From positions 204,091-268,090 of the forward strand of contig NZ_PVSS01000002.1 in NCBI RefSeq assembly GCF_003025005.1: 64,000 nucleotides of DNA. Direction: 5' to 3'. Shown here piece by piece: positions 1 to 8,725 of the stretch (positions within the stretch are counted from its first letter, which is position 1; each line of letters opens with the position of its first letter). The notes under the pieces are model-generated. The model was not told the DNA's origin and did no database searches. It worked only from the letters and a program-made list of their open reading frames with translations. This stretch comes from Brumimicrobium mesophilum. Its GTDB lineage: Bacteria; Bacteroidota; Bacteroidia; Flavobacteriales_D; Crocinitomicaceae. The position numbers were made by a program, and so were the translations under genes.

Positions 1-858
1 ATTCCAAACAAACATTTGCCTCAGGTGAATCCTTTGCGAACTCAATTCTCTGCTTACTTTGCGTATAACTCTGTTCCCTCTGCGGTAAAATCAGTCAAAA
101 CTTCCCATTCAAAACAAAATCAAACTAATATTTACCGCAGGTGAATCCTTTGCGAACTCAATTCTCTGCGTATAACTCTGCGCCCTCTGCGGTTAAACAG
201 TTAAAACTACAATAACATAATTTTTTACCGCGAAGAACGCCAAGGTTTCGCTGAGGTTACACCTTTGGTGTTGAGGACACTGAGGATAAGCCTCTGCGGT
301 TAAGTTAAATCACAACATACCAAACCAATATTCAACGAACTTGAACTCTTTGTGAACTCAACTCTCTGCTTACTTTGCGAATAACTCTGCGCCCTCTGCG
401 GTTAAACAGTTAAAACTACAATAACATAATTTTTTTACCGCGAAGAACGCCAAGGTTTCGCTGAGGTTACACCTTTGGTGTTGAGGACACTGAGGATAAG
501 CCTCTGCGGTTAAGTTAAATCACAACATACCAAACCAATATTCAACGAAGTTGAATTCTTTGTGAACTCAACTCTCTGCTTACTTTGCGAATAACTCTGC
601 GCCCTCTGCGGTTAAACAGTTAAAACTACAATAACATATTTTTTACCGCGAAGAACGCCAAGGTTTCGCTGAGGTTACACCTTTGGTGTTGAGGACACTG
701 AGGATAAGCCTCTGCGGTTAAGTTAAATCACAACATACCAAACCAATATTCAACGAAGTTGAATTCTTGGTGAACTCAACTCTCTGCTTACTTTGCGAAT
801 AACTCTGCGCCCTCTGCGGTTAAAACTGAACTCAATTCTCTGTGAACTCTGCGGTAAA
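1..858. repeat. Array of ~208-210 bp direct repeats built from TGCG modules
   Basis: This gene-free stretch holds three nearly identical direct repeats, starting at 227, 437 and 645; the third is truncated near 825. Two shorter partial copies (from about 23 and 139, 116 bp apart) lie upstream. Each unit starts with ACCGCGAAGAACGCC and ends with CTCTGCGGTTAA, so its two ends are partly inverted relative to each other. Within the unit short words such as CTTTGCG, CTCTGCG and CTGAGG recur every 10-20 bases. The units directly abut each other, so this is not a CRISPR array. No open frame or RNA gene was recognised. The last partial module runs up to the stop codon of the repressor gene at 861. 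Confidence 0.9.
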
Positions 859-860
859 AA

Positions 861-1634
861 CTACTTCAAACTCTTCTTCAAAGCCTCCAACTCCACTCCC
901 AGCCCATTAAACATTTGAATAATACTACTCAATTTCAACTCATGTTCTTCATACTCCTGTGTATTGATACTACATGTAAATTTCCACAATTCTAAAACCT
1001 CCGAAACAGGTACTTCATAAGGTGGGTAGCTTGGGTTATCTGGCTTCAATAAAAAGGATTGCTTCTCTTCTACCAAATTCACCAATCGCTTATAAGTCAT
1101 TCCGTCATCTTTTGTGACTACAATATAGGACAACCCGCTTTTTGCTTCTTTGATATTCTCTACAAATTCTGCCACTACATAAGAACCATCTTTCATCGGT
1201 AACATGGAATCTCCTTTAATGGGAAAAGCCCTGTGTTTTCCTGTGGGTAAAAATGGCAACTTTATCTTCTCCAATTGCTCGATATATTCAGGATCGTCAT
1301 ACCCCAACAAATATCCTGCAGAGGCTTTTGAAGATATAACCTCAATCAGATTCTCGTTATCATTATCTACAGTAATCGGAAACAAAACCCTTTTATTTCC
1401 CACTTCGATGAATGAAACATCTTTCGCTTTTGTTAAATCATTTTTAATGATAATATCAATTGGAATTTTAAAATAAGCCGAAAAATCAATCAAAAACTCA
1501 ATGGTTGGCGAAGATCTGTTTTCTTCATAAGAACTTATTCTTGATCTTGTTACAGACAATTCCTCAGCCAAGACTTCTTGTGTTAACTTCTTTAAGCGCC
1601 TTAAATGTTTTATGTTTTTTGATAAATTATTCAT
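861..1634 (-). CDS. LexA-like repressor: XRE helix-turn-helix plus S24 self-cleavage domain
   Basis: The 257-residue protein has an N-terminal XRE/Cro helix-turn-helix (about residues 5-62) and a C-terminal S24 peptidase domain (about 95-225). The S24 hallmarks are present: an Ala-Gly scissile pair (A106-G107 in KASAGYL), the nucleophile S143 in GDSMLP, and the general base K182 in TYKRLV. LexA and phage CI-like repressors with this layout cleave themselves when activated RecA signals DNA damage. The gene is divergent from a Y-family polymerase gene and a DnaE gene, and a palindrome lies in the shared promoter region. I infer that it represses both directions and derepresses the polymerases after damage. 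It is not canonical LexA, whose DNA-binding domain is a winged helix. Confidence 0.9.
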   Translation of the reverse strand: MNNLSKNIKHLRRLKKLTQEVLAEELSVTRSRISSYEENRSSPTIEFLIDFSAYFKIPIDIIIKNDLTKAKDVSFIEVGNKRVLFPITVDNDNENLIEVISSKASAGYLLGYDDPEYIEQLEKIKLPFLPTGKHRAFPIKGDSMLPMKDGSYVVAEFVENIKEAKSGLSYIVVTKDDGMTYKRLVNLVEEKQSFLLKPDNPSYPPYEVPVSEVLELWKFTCSINTQEYEEHELKLSSIIQMFNGLGVELEALKKSLK

Positions 1635-1646
1635 AATGCTACAATA

Positions 1647-1682
1647 TTGAGCAACAAATGTATGAATTTGTAGCTAATTTTG
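1647..1682. promoter_or_regulatory. Divergent promoters with palindromic operator
   Basis: A near-perfect inverted repeat spans 1651-1674: GCAACAAAT, 6 nt, ATTTGTAGC (8 of 9 positions symmetric). A second, weaker GCTACAAT-like half lies at 1638-1645. Rightward, TTG (1647-1649) is followed after 25 nt by a -7 box TAATTTTG (1675-1682), so the palindrome fills the spacer. Leftward, TACATTTG (1662 to 1655) is a perfect TAnnTTTG box inside the palindrome. A repressor bound here should block both promoters. The rightward -7 box ends 4 nt before the polymerase ATG. Confidence 0.65.
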
Positions 1683-1686
1683 CACT

Positions 1687-2901
1687 ATGGAAAAGAATAT
1701 TTTACATCTTGATTTAGACACTTTCTTTGTTTCCTGCGAACGACTGATTGATAGTAGGTTACAAAAAAAACCACTATTGGTTGGCGGAACTGGAGACAGA
1801 GGTGTTGTGGCAGCTTGTAGTTATGAAACAAGAAGATTTGGTGTGCATTCTGGTATGTCAATGAAGATTGCTAGAAGGTTGTGCCCAGAAGCAATTATCA
1901 TTCGAGGAAACACCGGTACCTATTCTAAATACTCCAATATTGTTACAGATATCATTAAAGAAAGTGTTCCCATTTTTGAAAAAGCAAGTATCGATGAATT
2001 CTATGCAGACCTTTCTGGAATGGACACCTATTTTGGGAGCTATAAATATGCTTCTGAATTGCGTCAGCAAATTATCAAAGAAAGCGGATTACCAATTTCT
2101 TTTGGGATGTCTCAAAATAAAATTGTTTCTAAAGTAGCCACTGGCGAAGCAAAACCAAATAACCAATTATTGATCAACGCAGGTTTTGAAAAAGACTTCT
2201 TAGCGCCTTTATCTATCAAGAAAATACCTTCTGTTGGTTCAAAGACCTATACTATTTTAAGAAATCTTGGAGTAGATAAAGTAAGGGTAGTTCAAGAAAT
2301 GCCTTTAGAAATGATGATTAGTGTCTTAGGTAAAAATGGAAAAACGATTTGGAAACGAGCGAACGGAATTGACAACCCACCAATTATCGCCTTTCACGAA
2401 CGTAAATCTTTATCAACCGAAAGAACGTACAGTAAAGACACCATTGATATGGTAAAACTAAAAACAACCATTTTTGCAATGGCGGAAAACCTAGCCTATC
2501 AATTAAGAAAAGGGAATAAACTAGCAGGAACAATTAGTGTGAAAATTAGATATTCGGATTTCAACACCTACAACAAACAAATAAAGATACCTTATACAAG
2601 CGCAGACCATATTATCATTCCTAAGGTTTTAGAATTATTTAAAAATTTATATCAAAGAAGGTTACTCATTCGGTTGGTAGGTGTTAAGGTTTCTGACATT
2701 GTAAGTGGAAATTATCAAATCAACCTTTTTGATGATACAGAGCAAATGCTCAAACTGTACAACGCCATGGATACTGTTCGCGATAAATATGGAGAATTAA
2801 GCATTATGAGAGCTTCTTCTATGGGCGCAAAATCTATAGGAAGATTTAAAAATCCCTTTAATGGTGAACCACCTTTAGTTTTAGCCCACAGAAAACAGTA
2901 A
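1687..2901 (+). CDS. dinB: Y-family DNA polymerase (DinB/Pol IV type)
   Basis: The 404-residue protein is a Y-family translesion polymerase that copies past DNA lesions with low fidelity. The catalytic carboxylates are visible: D9 in HLDLDTFF, and D103-E104 in the SIDEF motif. The full palm, fingers and little-finger length is present. A clamp-binding pentapeptide QINLF lies at 344-348, fitting recruitment by the sliding clamp. The gene starts at the ATG 4 nt after the -7 box. It is followed 4 nt later by a DnaE-type polymerase gene, so the two are almost surely co-transcribed under the divergent repressor. The intact active site argues against an ImuB-like inactive paralogue. Confidence 0.93.
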   Translation: MEKNILHLDLDTFFVSCERLIDSRLQKKPLLVGGTGDRGVVAACSYETRRFGVHSGMSMKIARRLCPEAIIIRGNTGTYSKYSNIVTDIIKESVPIFEKASIDEFYADLSGMDTYFGSYKYASELRQQIIKESGLPISFGMSQNKIVSKVATGEAKPNNQLLINAGFEKDFLAPLSIKKIPSVGSKTYTILRNLGVDKVRVVQEMPLEMMISVLGKNGKTIWKRANGIDNPPIIAFHERKSLSTERTYSKDTIDMVKLKTTIFAMAENLAYQLRKGNKLAGTISVKIRYSDFNTYNKQIKIPYTSADHIIIPKVLELFKNLYQRRLLIRLVGVKVSDIVSGNYQINLFDDTEQMLKLYNAMDTVRDKYGELSIMRASSMGAKSIGRFKNPFNGEPPLVLAHRKQ

Positions 2902-2905
2902 GTGT

Positions 2906-5869
2906 ATGTATATCAATTGTCATACATATTACTCTTTGCGTTACGGAACATTTTCCGAAATTGAATTGCTGCAGCTTGCAATCGATAATGATATTGATTC
3001 TATTGCGCTGACAGACATTAATAATACGTCTGCTTGTATGAATTTCATACAGGAAGCAAAAAAGCTGAACATAAAACCCGTAATTGGCATCGATTTTAGA
3101 AACGGTAACAAGCAGCAATTTGTGGCACTTGCGAAAAGTAATGCTGGCTTTGAAAACATCAATCGTTATTTGTCCTCTTTTTTAGAATCTAAAACCGCTA
3201 TTCCAGAAAAACCAAAACAATTAGAAGACGTTCTTATTATTTATCCCTTCGAGAAAGTTTTAGAACTCAATCTCAACACTTTCTCAGAAAATGAATTTAT
3301 TGGTATTTCTATTGCTGAAATAAATAAACTTCGGTTTTCCTACGTGAGAAAATTTGAAGATAAACTCGTCATTCAGCAACAAGTTACGATTAGAGATAAA
3401 AAAGATTTCAATGCACACCGATTACTGAGAGCAATTGACAACAATACTTTATTGAGTAAACTCCCTACTTCCGAGGAATGTTTGCAAACCGATAAAATAC
3501 ATTCTAAATCAGAATTAAAGGAGTATTTTAAAGAATTTCCTTCTATTATTTCAAATACTGAATCACTACTCCAACAATGCAATGTCAGTTTTGGATTTAA
3601 TGATAAACGTGAAAATCAAAATAAAAACCTATACCTGAATAGTTTTGAAGAAGACTGTAAAATGTTGTTGGACTTGTGTGATGAAAAAATTCACGAACGC
3701 TATAAAAATCCGACTCAAAAAGTACTTGATCGTCTTCAGAAAGAATTGAAAGTCATCATTGATTTAAAATTTGTTTCTTTTTTCTTGATCAATTATGATA
3801 TCATTCAATATGCAAAAAGGAATAACTTCTTTCATGTGGGAAGAGGAAGTGGTGCAAATAGTATAGTTGCTTACATTATGGGAATTACAGATGTAGATCC
3901 TGTAGAACTCGATTTATATTTCGAAAGATTCATCAATCCTTTTAGGGCTTCCCCACCCGATTTTGATATTGATTTTTCATGGAAAGATAGAAATACCGTT
4001 ACCCAATATATTTTTGATCGCTTTGATCATGTGGCATTGATGGCAACTTACGTTACTTTCAAATATAGAGCTGTAGTTCGAGAATTGGGAAAAGTGTTTG
4101 GCTTACCGAAAGAAGAAATTGATAAATTAAGCAAAGGCACCGTAGAAGGTCAACTAGATGACGTTTCTAAACTTGTTTTAAAATACGGAAAGTTAATTGA
4201 AGGTTTCCCAAATTATGTGAGTGTGCATTCTGCCGGAGTTCTAATCTTAGACAAACCTGTTCATTATTATTCTGCCACAAGCCTCCCTCCAAAGGATTTT
4301 CCAACAGTTCAATTTGATATGAATATTGCTGATGATGTAGGTATTTTCAAATTTGACATTTTAGGTCAACGTGGATTAGCGAAAATCAAAGATGCTTTAG
4401 AAATAATTAAAGAAAACAATCCGAATGCGCCAGAAATTGACATCACAGATGTTGAGCGTTTCAAAAACGATGAGAAAATAAATAATCTTTTAAAAACGGG
4501 TGGAGCAATTGGAGCATATTATGTTGAATCTCCTGCCATGCGCGGATTAATGCAAAAACTAAAAACCGAAGATTACATTGGTTTGGTCGCTGCGAGTTCT
4601 ATCGTTAGGCCTGGTGTTTCAGGTTCTGGAATGAAAGATGAATTTATAAAAAGACATCGTTATCCTGAAAAAAGGAAAGAAGCCCATCCTATTTTATTAG
4701 AAATTATGCCTGAAACTTATGGCGTGATGGTGTATCAAGAAGACGTCATGAAAGTAGCCAGTAAATTCGCGGATTTAACTTTAAGTGAAGCAGATGTTCT
4801 CAGAAGAGGAATGAGTGGTAAATCACGCTCAGCTTCTGAATTTAAAGCTGTAGAGGATAAATTCATTGCTAATAGTAGAAAGAAAGGACATGAAGACAAG
4901 CTGATTTTTGAAATTTGGAATCAAATCAAAAGCTTTGCAGGATATGCATTTGCTAAAGGCCACTCGGCTTCTTATGCTGTGGAAAGCTACCAAAGTTTAT
5001 TCTTAAAATGTTATTATCCAATTGAATTTATGGTAGCTGTATTAAATAATGGTGGTGGTTTTTACTCCGCTGAACATTATATCCACGAAGCAAAAATGTG
5101 TGGTGCCAAAATTGAATTACCATGTATAAATACCAGTGAACATGTAAATAGAGTAATCGGTAAAACTATTTACTTAGGTTTTGGATATTTAAAAAGTCTA
5201 GAACAATTGGTTATTCAACGGATTTTAAATGAAAGACAAGTATTTGGAGAATTCAAATCTTTAGATGATTTCATGGATCGTATTACCATATCCATAGAGC
5301 AAATAACCATTTTAATTCGCATTAATGCTTTTCGATTTCTCTTAACACCAAAAACAGAACTACTCTGGAAAGCTACTTTTAGATTAAATGCAACGAAACA
5401 ACGTCAAGTTCAAGAGCAAGTACAATTATTTCGTGTGCAAAATCAAGATTTTACAATTCCAAAATTGAATTCACATTGGTTAGAGAATGTTTACGATGAA
5501 ATGGAGTTATTAGACTTCACCATTCACGATTACTTTTCTTTAGTAACAGAAGAATTTAAATCACATATAAAAGCCAGAGAGATGAACCTGCATGTAAATA
5601 AAAAAGTGCTTTTATATGGAAAATTAGTGACTACTCGTTTCAATAAAACATCACAAGGCAAAATCATGCGATTAAGCACTTTTATTGATCAAGAGGGTAA
5701 TTATTTTGACGCAGTTCATTTTACAGATGTAGTTCATCAATACCCAATTGTAGGGATGGGAATTTATGGTTGTTATGGTGAAATTACAGATCGTTTTGGT
5801 TTTTGCAGTATGAATGTAATTCAATCTAAAAAAATGAGCATTGCAGGTGATCCTCGATTAGGAAAATAA
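2906..5869 (+). CDS. DnaE-family DNA polymerase III alpha, probable error-prone (DnaE2/ImuC-like)
   Basis: The 987-residue C-family polymerase is shorter than replicative DnaE (about 1150 or more). It begins with a PHP domain (about 1-200) whose metal motifs look degenerate: N4-C5-H6 replaces HxH, and TDI at 36-38 replaces TDH, so PHP proofreading is probably lost. The polymerase catalytic aspartates are present in PPDFDIDF (D352, D354), with a third expected in KFDILG. A clamp-binding motif QVQLF lies at 838-842. The gene sits 4 nt after the Y-family polymerase gene. The pairing resembles the mutasome cassettes known from other phyla. A role in damage-induced mutagenesis is inferred from context, and the DnaE2 versus DnaE1 assignment needs a phylogeny. 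Confidence 0.87.
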   Translation: MYINCHTYYSLRYGTFSEIELLQLAIDNDIDSIALTDINNTSACMNFIQEAKKLNIKPVIGIDFRNGNKQQFVALAKSNAGFENINRYLSSFLESKTAIPEKPKQLEDVLIIYPFEKVLELNLNTFSENEFIGISIAEINKLRFSYVRKFEDKLVIQQQVTIRDKKDFNAHRLLRAIDNNTLLSKLPTSEECLQTDKIHSKSELKEYFKEFPSIISNTESLLQQCNVSFGFNDKRENQNKNLYLNSFEEDCKMLLDLCDEKIHERYKNPTQKVLDRLQKELKVIIDLKFVSFFLINYDIIQYAKRNNFFHVGRGSGANSIVAYIMGITDVDPVELDLYFERFINPFRASPPDFDIDFSWKDRNTVTQYIFDRFDHVALMATYVTFKYRAVVRELGKVFGLPKEEIDKLSKGTVEGQLDDVSKLVLKYGKLIEGFPNYVSVHSAGVLILDKPVHYYSATSLPPKDFPTVQFDMNIADDVGIFKFDILGQRGLAKIKDALEIIKENNPNAPEIDITDVERFKNDEKINNLLKTGGAIGAYYVESPAMRGLMQKLKTEDYIGLVAASSIVRPGVSGSGMKDEFIKRHRYPEKRKEAHPILLEIMPETYGVMVYQEDVMKVASKFADLTLSEADVLRRGMSGKSRSASEFKAVEDKFIANSRKKGHEDKLIFEIWNQIKSFAGYAFAKGHSASYAVESYQSLFLKCYYPIEFMVAVLNNGGGFYSAEHYIHEAKMCGAKIELPCINTSEHVNRVIGKTIYLGFGYLKSLEQLVIQRILNERQVFGEFKSLDDFMDRITISIEQITILIRINAFRFLLTPKTELLWKATFRLNATKQRQVQEQVQLFRVQNQDFTIPKLNSHWLENVYDEMELLDFTIHDYFSLVTEEFKSHIKAREMNLHVNKKVLLYGKLVTTRFNKTSQGKIMRLSTFIDQEGNYFDAVHFTDVVHQYPIVGMGIYGCYGEITDRFGFCSMNVIQSKKMSIAGDPRLGK

Positions 5870-5981
5870 AAATATAGACAACACAATCTTCAACCCTCTA
5901 AGAGACACTTTTACTGAAACTAAAAGTAAAACCTGAAATTGTAAAAAAACTTAAAAAATAGGTGTGACGCTAGAATATATG

Positions 5982-5989
5982 TATATTTG
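5982..5989 (+). promoter_or_regulatory. -7 box TATATTTG upstream of type IX-secreted protein
   Basis: TATATTTG is a perfect match to the Bacteroidota -7 consensus TAnnTTTG, ending 22 nt before the ATG at 6012. No TTTG was found at the expected -33 distance, so the call rests on the -7 box alone. Confidence 0.5.
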
Positions 5990-6011
5990 AGCAAATTAAA
6001 AAAATAATATT

Positions 6012-7283
6012 ATGAATAAAATTTACTTATCTGCATTGGCTTTATTAGCAAGTGCTGCAATTAGTGCTCAAATTTCAAATCCAAGTTTTGAAAACTGGAC
6101 AGCTGGAGAACCAGATAGTTGGGTTACAAACCAAGCTTTTTCTTCAAATGGAGATGTAACTGATGGATCTATGACTGTTGAACCATCAACAGAAATGACA
6201 AGTGGATCTACAAATGGATCAAGTCACATTAAATTGACTTCATTCAACATGGCAAACACAACAGACGCTACAAACTTTCCAAACGGAGATTACGGTGCGT
6301 ATGCAATCCAAACAGTAGCAACTTCAGATAAATTTGTTGATTTCACTTTTGATGTGATGTACGACGTGGCAATGAATGACACAGCAATCATCTTGGTTCA
6401 AGCATATAATGCAAATGGATCTTTGATAGGTCAAGGGTTCGAAACATTCGCCGGAATTCAAGCTAACTTCGCAACAAGCACCGTTACAATGCAATACCTT
6501 GCAGGAGCAGTTGCTGAATACGATATCTTTATCGCTAGTAGTGAAGGTGAAATTTTTACAACAGTAAATTCAACACTTACTCCTGGTTCTGTATTAGAAG
6601 TTGATAACATTACAACTGGAGCAGTAATTCCAGATGCACCAAATGTAACAAATGTGGCTGCAAATGACGTTTCTGATAATGGAAATGGTTCAGATTTAGA
6701 AGTTTCTTTCGACACTCCAGACGAAACAAACGTTGCTAGTTATTATGTTCTTGCAATGGAATCAAGTGTTACTCCTAACATGTTGAATAGTCCATTAGGA
6801 TTTTTACAAGGAAGTGGTGTTCAAATAGCTACAACTGGTGCATCTCAAACTTATAATTTCACAGCAGGAGGTGTTTACTTTAGATTAAATGCAGCAGGAA
6901 CTGCAGTTGAAAGCGCTCCAATCGAAGAGAATGTTGAAATGATAGTTTATGTTCTTGTTGAAGGTGCTACTGGATATTCTAGTGTATTTGGAGAGTCAAA
7001 TCCAATCATATTAACTTCTCCAGTTTCTGTAACTGATCAATATAAAGAAATTAGCATCTACCCTAACCCAGCAAACAATTTTGTAAACTTCAAAATTGAT
7101 GGTTTAGAGAATGGTACTGTTATCATTAACTCTGTTACAGGTCAACAAGTTGTAAATACAACTATTGCAAACGGAATGAAGAAAGTAGATGTAAGTCACC
7201 TAAACAATGGTGTATACATTTATACTGTACGTAATCAAAACAATGAAGTTGTTAAAACTAACAAACTAGTTGTTCGTAAATAA
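6012..7283 (+). CDS. Secreted protein with type IX (type A) sorting domain
   Basis: The 423-residue protein has a signal peptide (about 1-19, ending SAAISAQ) and a C-terminal type A sorting domain (about 345-423) with the typical ISIYPNPA start, a GVYIYTV segment and the basic end KLVVRK. These mark it for Sec export followed by type IX secretion to the cell surface or medium. The region 20-200 (ISNPSFENWTAGEPDSW) resembles the carbohydrate-binding-like jelly-roll modules common in such cargo. The middle part (about 205-335) looks like a fibronectin-type or similar beta domain. No catalytic residues were recognised, so the function is unknown. It stands alone, with its own promoter and a strong terminator. 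Confidence 0.88.
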   Translation: MNKIYLSALALLASAAISAQISNPSFENWTAGEPDSWVTNQAFSSNGDVTDGSMTVEPSTEMTSGSTNGSSHIKLTSFNMANTTDATNFPNGDYGAYAIQTVATSDKFVDFTFDVMYDVAMNDTAIILVQAYNANGSLIGQGFETFAGIQANFATSTVTMQYLAGAVAEYDIFIASSEGEIFTTVNSTLTPGSVLEVDNITTGAVIPDAPNVTNVAANDVSDNGNGSDLEVSFDTPDETNVASYYVLAMESSVTPNMLNSPLGFLQGSGVQIATTGASQTYNFTAGGVYFRLNAAGTAVESAPIEENVEMIVYVLVEGATGYSSVFGESNPIILTSPVSVTDQYKEISIYPNPANNFVNFKIDGLENGTVIINSVTGQQVVNTTIANGMKKVDVSHLNNGVYIYTVRNQNNEVVKTNKLVVRK

Positions 7284-7310
7284 TTGAAATTTACATTTCA
7301 TTTTAAAGGA

Positions 7311-7339
7311 GAGATCACCAATGGTGGTCTCTTTTTTTT
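7311..7339 (+). terminator. Intrinsic terminator
   Basis: A 9-bp stem, GAGATCACC with GGTGGTCTC (one G-U pair), has an AAT loop and is followed by a run of T. It lies 28 nt after the stop of the type IX-secreted protein gene. Confidence 0.9.
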
Positions 7340-7548
7340 GCCATATATTAAGCGACACAATTAATAACTACTTAAAATATACTATTATAATTGTTATAAA
7401 TGATCAAGTATAAAACTAAAACCTACTCGAAGATTAAATTAATCATAAGGTTATTATAACATTTTATTACACCGCGAAAGCCTGTGCTTTGAAATAATAA
7501 TACATTAAATCCACCTAAATGATTTTAATTTTTTTTGTGATTTTCAAC

Positions 7549-7579
7549 TTTGAATAGCATGTTTAATTACGTACCTTTA
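7549..7579 (+). promoter_or_regulatory. Promoter of the YtxH/holin-like operon
   Basis: TTTG (7549-7552), a 19-nt spacer and TACCTTTA (7572-7579, one mismatch to TAnnTTTG) give a well-spaced Bacteroidota promoter 32 nt before the ATG. Apart from this and the terminator at 7311, the 328-bp gap 7284-7611 shows nothing recognisable. Confidence 0.65.
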
Positions 7580-7611
7580 ATAAAACAGTATTAACAAAAA
7601 AATATATTATT

Positions 7612-7836
7612 ATGGACGAAAAATCAAAAATCATTGTAGCAGCATTAGCAGGAGCAGTTGTTGGAGCAGGAGTATCATTATTATTAGCACCGCAAAGTGG
7701 TAAAGATACACGCGACGTAATTGCTAAGAAATTTGGTGAAGCATCAGATGCAACGAGAGACGCATTATTAAGCGCTAAAGATGCAGTAGTAGAAAAAGGA
7801 GACGAACTGTTAAAGAAAGCGCATATCAAATCGTAA
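7612..7836 (+). CDS. YtxH domain protein
   Basis: The 74-residue protein has an N-terminal glycine/alanine-rich membrane helix (about 8-27, IVAALAGAVVGAGVSLLLA), then APQSGKDTRD and a charged amphipathic helix. This is the signature of the YtxH family, small membrane-anchored proteins often linked to general or envelope stress. The biochemical role of the family is not established. It is the first gene of a three-gene run with a holin-like membrane protein and an unknown protein, an arrangement I recall as common in Bacteroidota. The start is fixed by the ATG downstream of a good promoter. Confidence 0.88.
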   Translation: MDEKSKIIVAALAGAVVGAGVSLLLAPQSGKDTRDVIAKKFGEASDATRDALLSAKDAVVEKGDELLKKAHIKS

Positions 7837-7873
7837 GCATAGAATACAAGGCTTTCACTAACTACACAGAACT

Positions 7874-8215
7874 ATGAGGGAAAAGAACATAACCAAAGAA
7901 GGAATACAAGAAGTTAAAAACCTAGCTGAGTCATATTTTGAATTGGGAAGAATAAAGAGCGTACAAAAAACCTCTCAACTTCTATCAAGAGCAACTCATG
8001 GGTTACTTACTGTCATACTTATAATGATAGGAATGTCTTTTTTTGGTTTTGCTTTGGCAATATATTTAGGTGGAGTGCTTGATTCTTATTCTCTAGGTTT
8101 TTTAATAGTTGGTGCTATTCCGCTATTAACAATTCTACTCATGCGAATATTCTATAAAGGAACACTCGGATATTTACTTAATTTTTTCACACGTGCAATG
8201 ACAAGAAAGATATGA
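7874..8215 (+). CDS. Putative holin-superfamily membrane protein
   Basis: The 113-residue protein has a soluble N-terminal helix (about 1-35) and two hydrophobic helices (about 44-68 and 72-93), followed by a short basic tail. It resembles the phage_holin_3_6 superfamily (Actinobacteriophage holin-like), which despite its name is widespread in chromosomes beside YtxH genes. No phage genes are nearby, so a lysis role is unlikely. It follows the YtxH gene by 37 nt and overlaps the next gene by 4 nt (ATGA), so the three should be translated together. The family call rests on layout and context more than on specific motifs. Confidence 0.75.
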   Translation: MREKNITKEGIQEVKNLAESYFELGRIKSVQKTSQLLSRATHGLLTVILIMIGMSFFGFALAIYLGGVLDSYSLGFLIVGAIPLLTILLMRIFYKGTLGYLLNFFTRAMTRKI

Positions 8216-8610
8216 AGACAATTAACAGTTATAAGGATTTATTAGAGGAAGAAGAGCGAATCAAAAAAGAGATCGAAATCTCTAAAGGAATCATTGAAGT
8301 CTATGGTAAAGAATACATTAAACCTAAAAATCTTTTTGGATTTATAGAAAGTAAGGTAGAGAAAACCGTAGATCATCAATTTTCTGGTGAGTTCGAATTC
8401 AATAAATACCTTGTAGGGTTATCGTTAGACTATCTTTATGATAAAGCGGGACAGAAAATTATGGAAAATTCTCCTAAACAATCTTCTGGCATGGACTGGA
8501 AGTTGATTGGGAAATCTTTGATCGACAAACTATACATTAACAATAAGGTGGCCTTAACTGATGCAGTTTCAGGTCTTATTGACAAAGGATTAGAAAAAAT
8601 AAAAAAATAA
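8212..8610 (+). CDS. Conserved-type hypothetical protein of the YtxH operon
   Basis: The 132-residue soluble protein starts inside the end of the holin-like gene (ATGA overlap). It is rich in Lys, Glu and Ile and predicted to be mostly helical: a charged helix at 1-25, a central region around 45-85, and a C-terminal helix ending GLEKIKK. I recognise no domain or catalytic motif and see no signal peptide. Translational coupling to the holin-like gene suggests a partner protein that docks to the YtxH/holin-like membrane components, but this is inference from context alone. The operon ends at a strong terminator 22 nt later. Confidence 0.8.
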   Translation: MKTINSYKDLLEEEERIKKEIEISKGIIEVYGKEYIKPKNLFGFIESKVEKTVDHQFSGEFEFNKYLVGLSLDYLYDKAGQKIMENSPKQSSGMDWKLIGKSLIDKLYINNKVALTDAVSGLIDKGLEKIKK

Positions 8611-8631
8611 GGGTTTTCAATTTATTAATGA

Positions 8632-8669
8632 TACAAAAGCGGCGCAATTAAAATTGCGCCGCTTTTGTA
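8632..8669. terminator. Bidirectional terminator between convergent genes
   Basis: A perfect 18-bp inverted repeat (TACAAAAGCGGCGCAATT and its complement, 2 nt apart) has a GC-rich core flanked by A and T runs on both sides. It can therefore terminate both the YtxH operon and rimO. Confidence 0.93.
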
Positions 8670-8725
8670 TTTATATTATCTTAAATTTCTCATTGACTCA
8701 TGTAATCGTCAAATGGACTTAAATA

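Noticed and set aside
1-858. CRISPR array
   Set aside because: The repeat units abut or nearly abut, are over 200 bp long and lack unique spacers. No cas genes are present.
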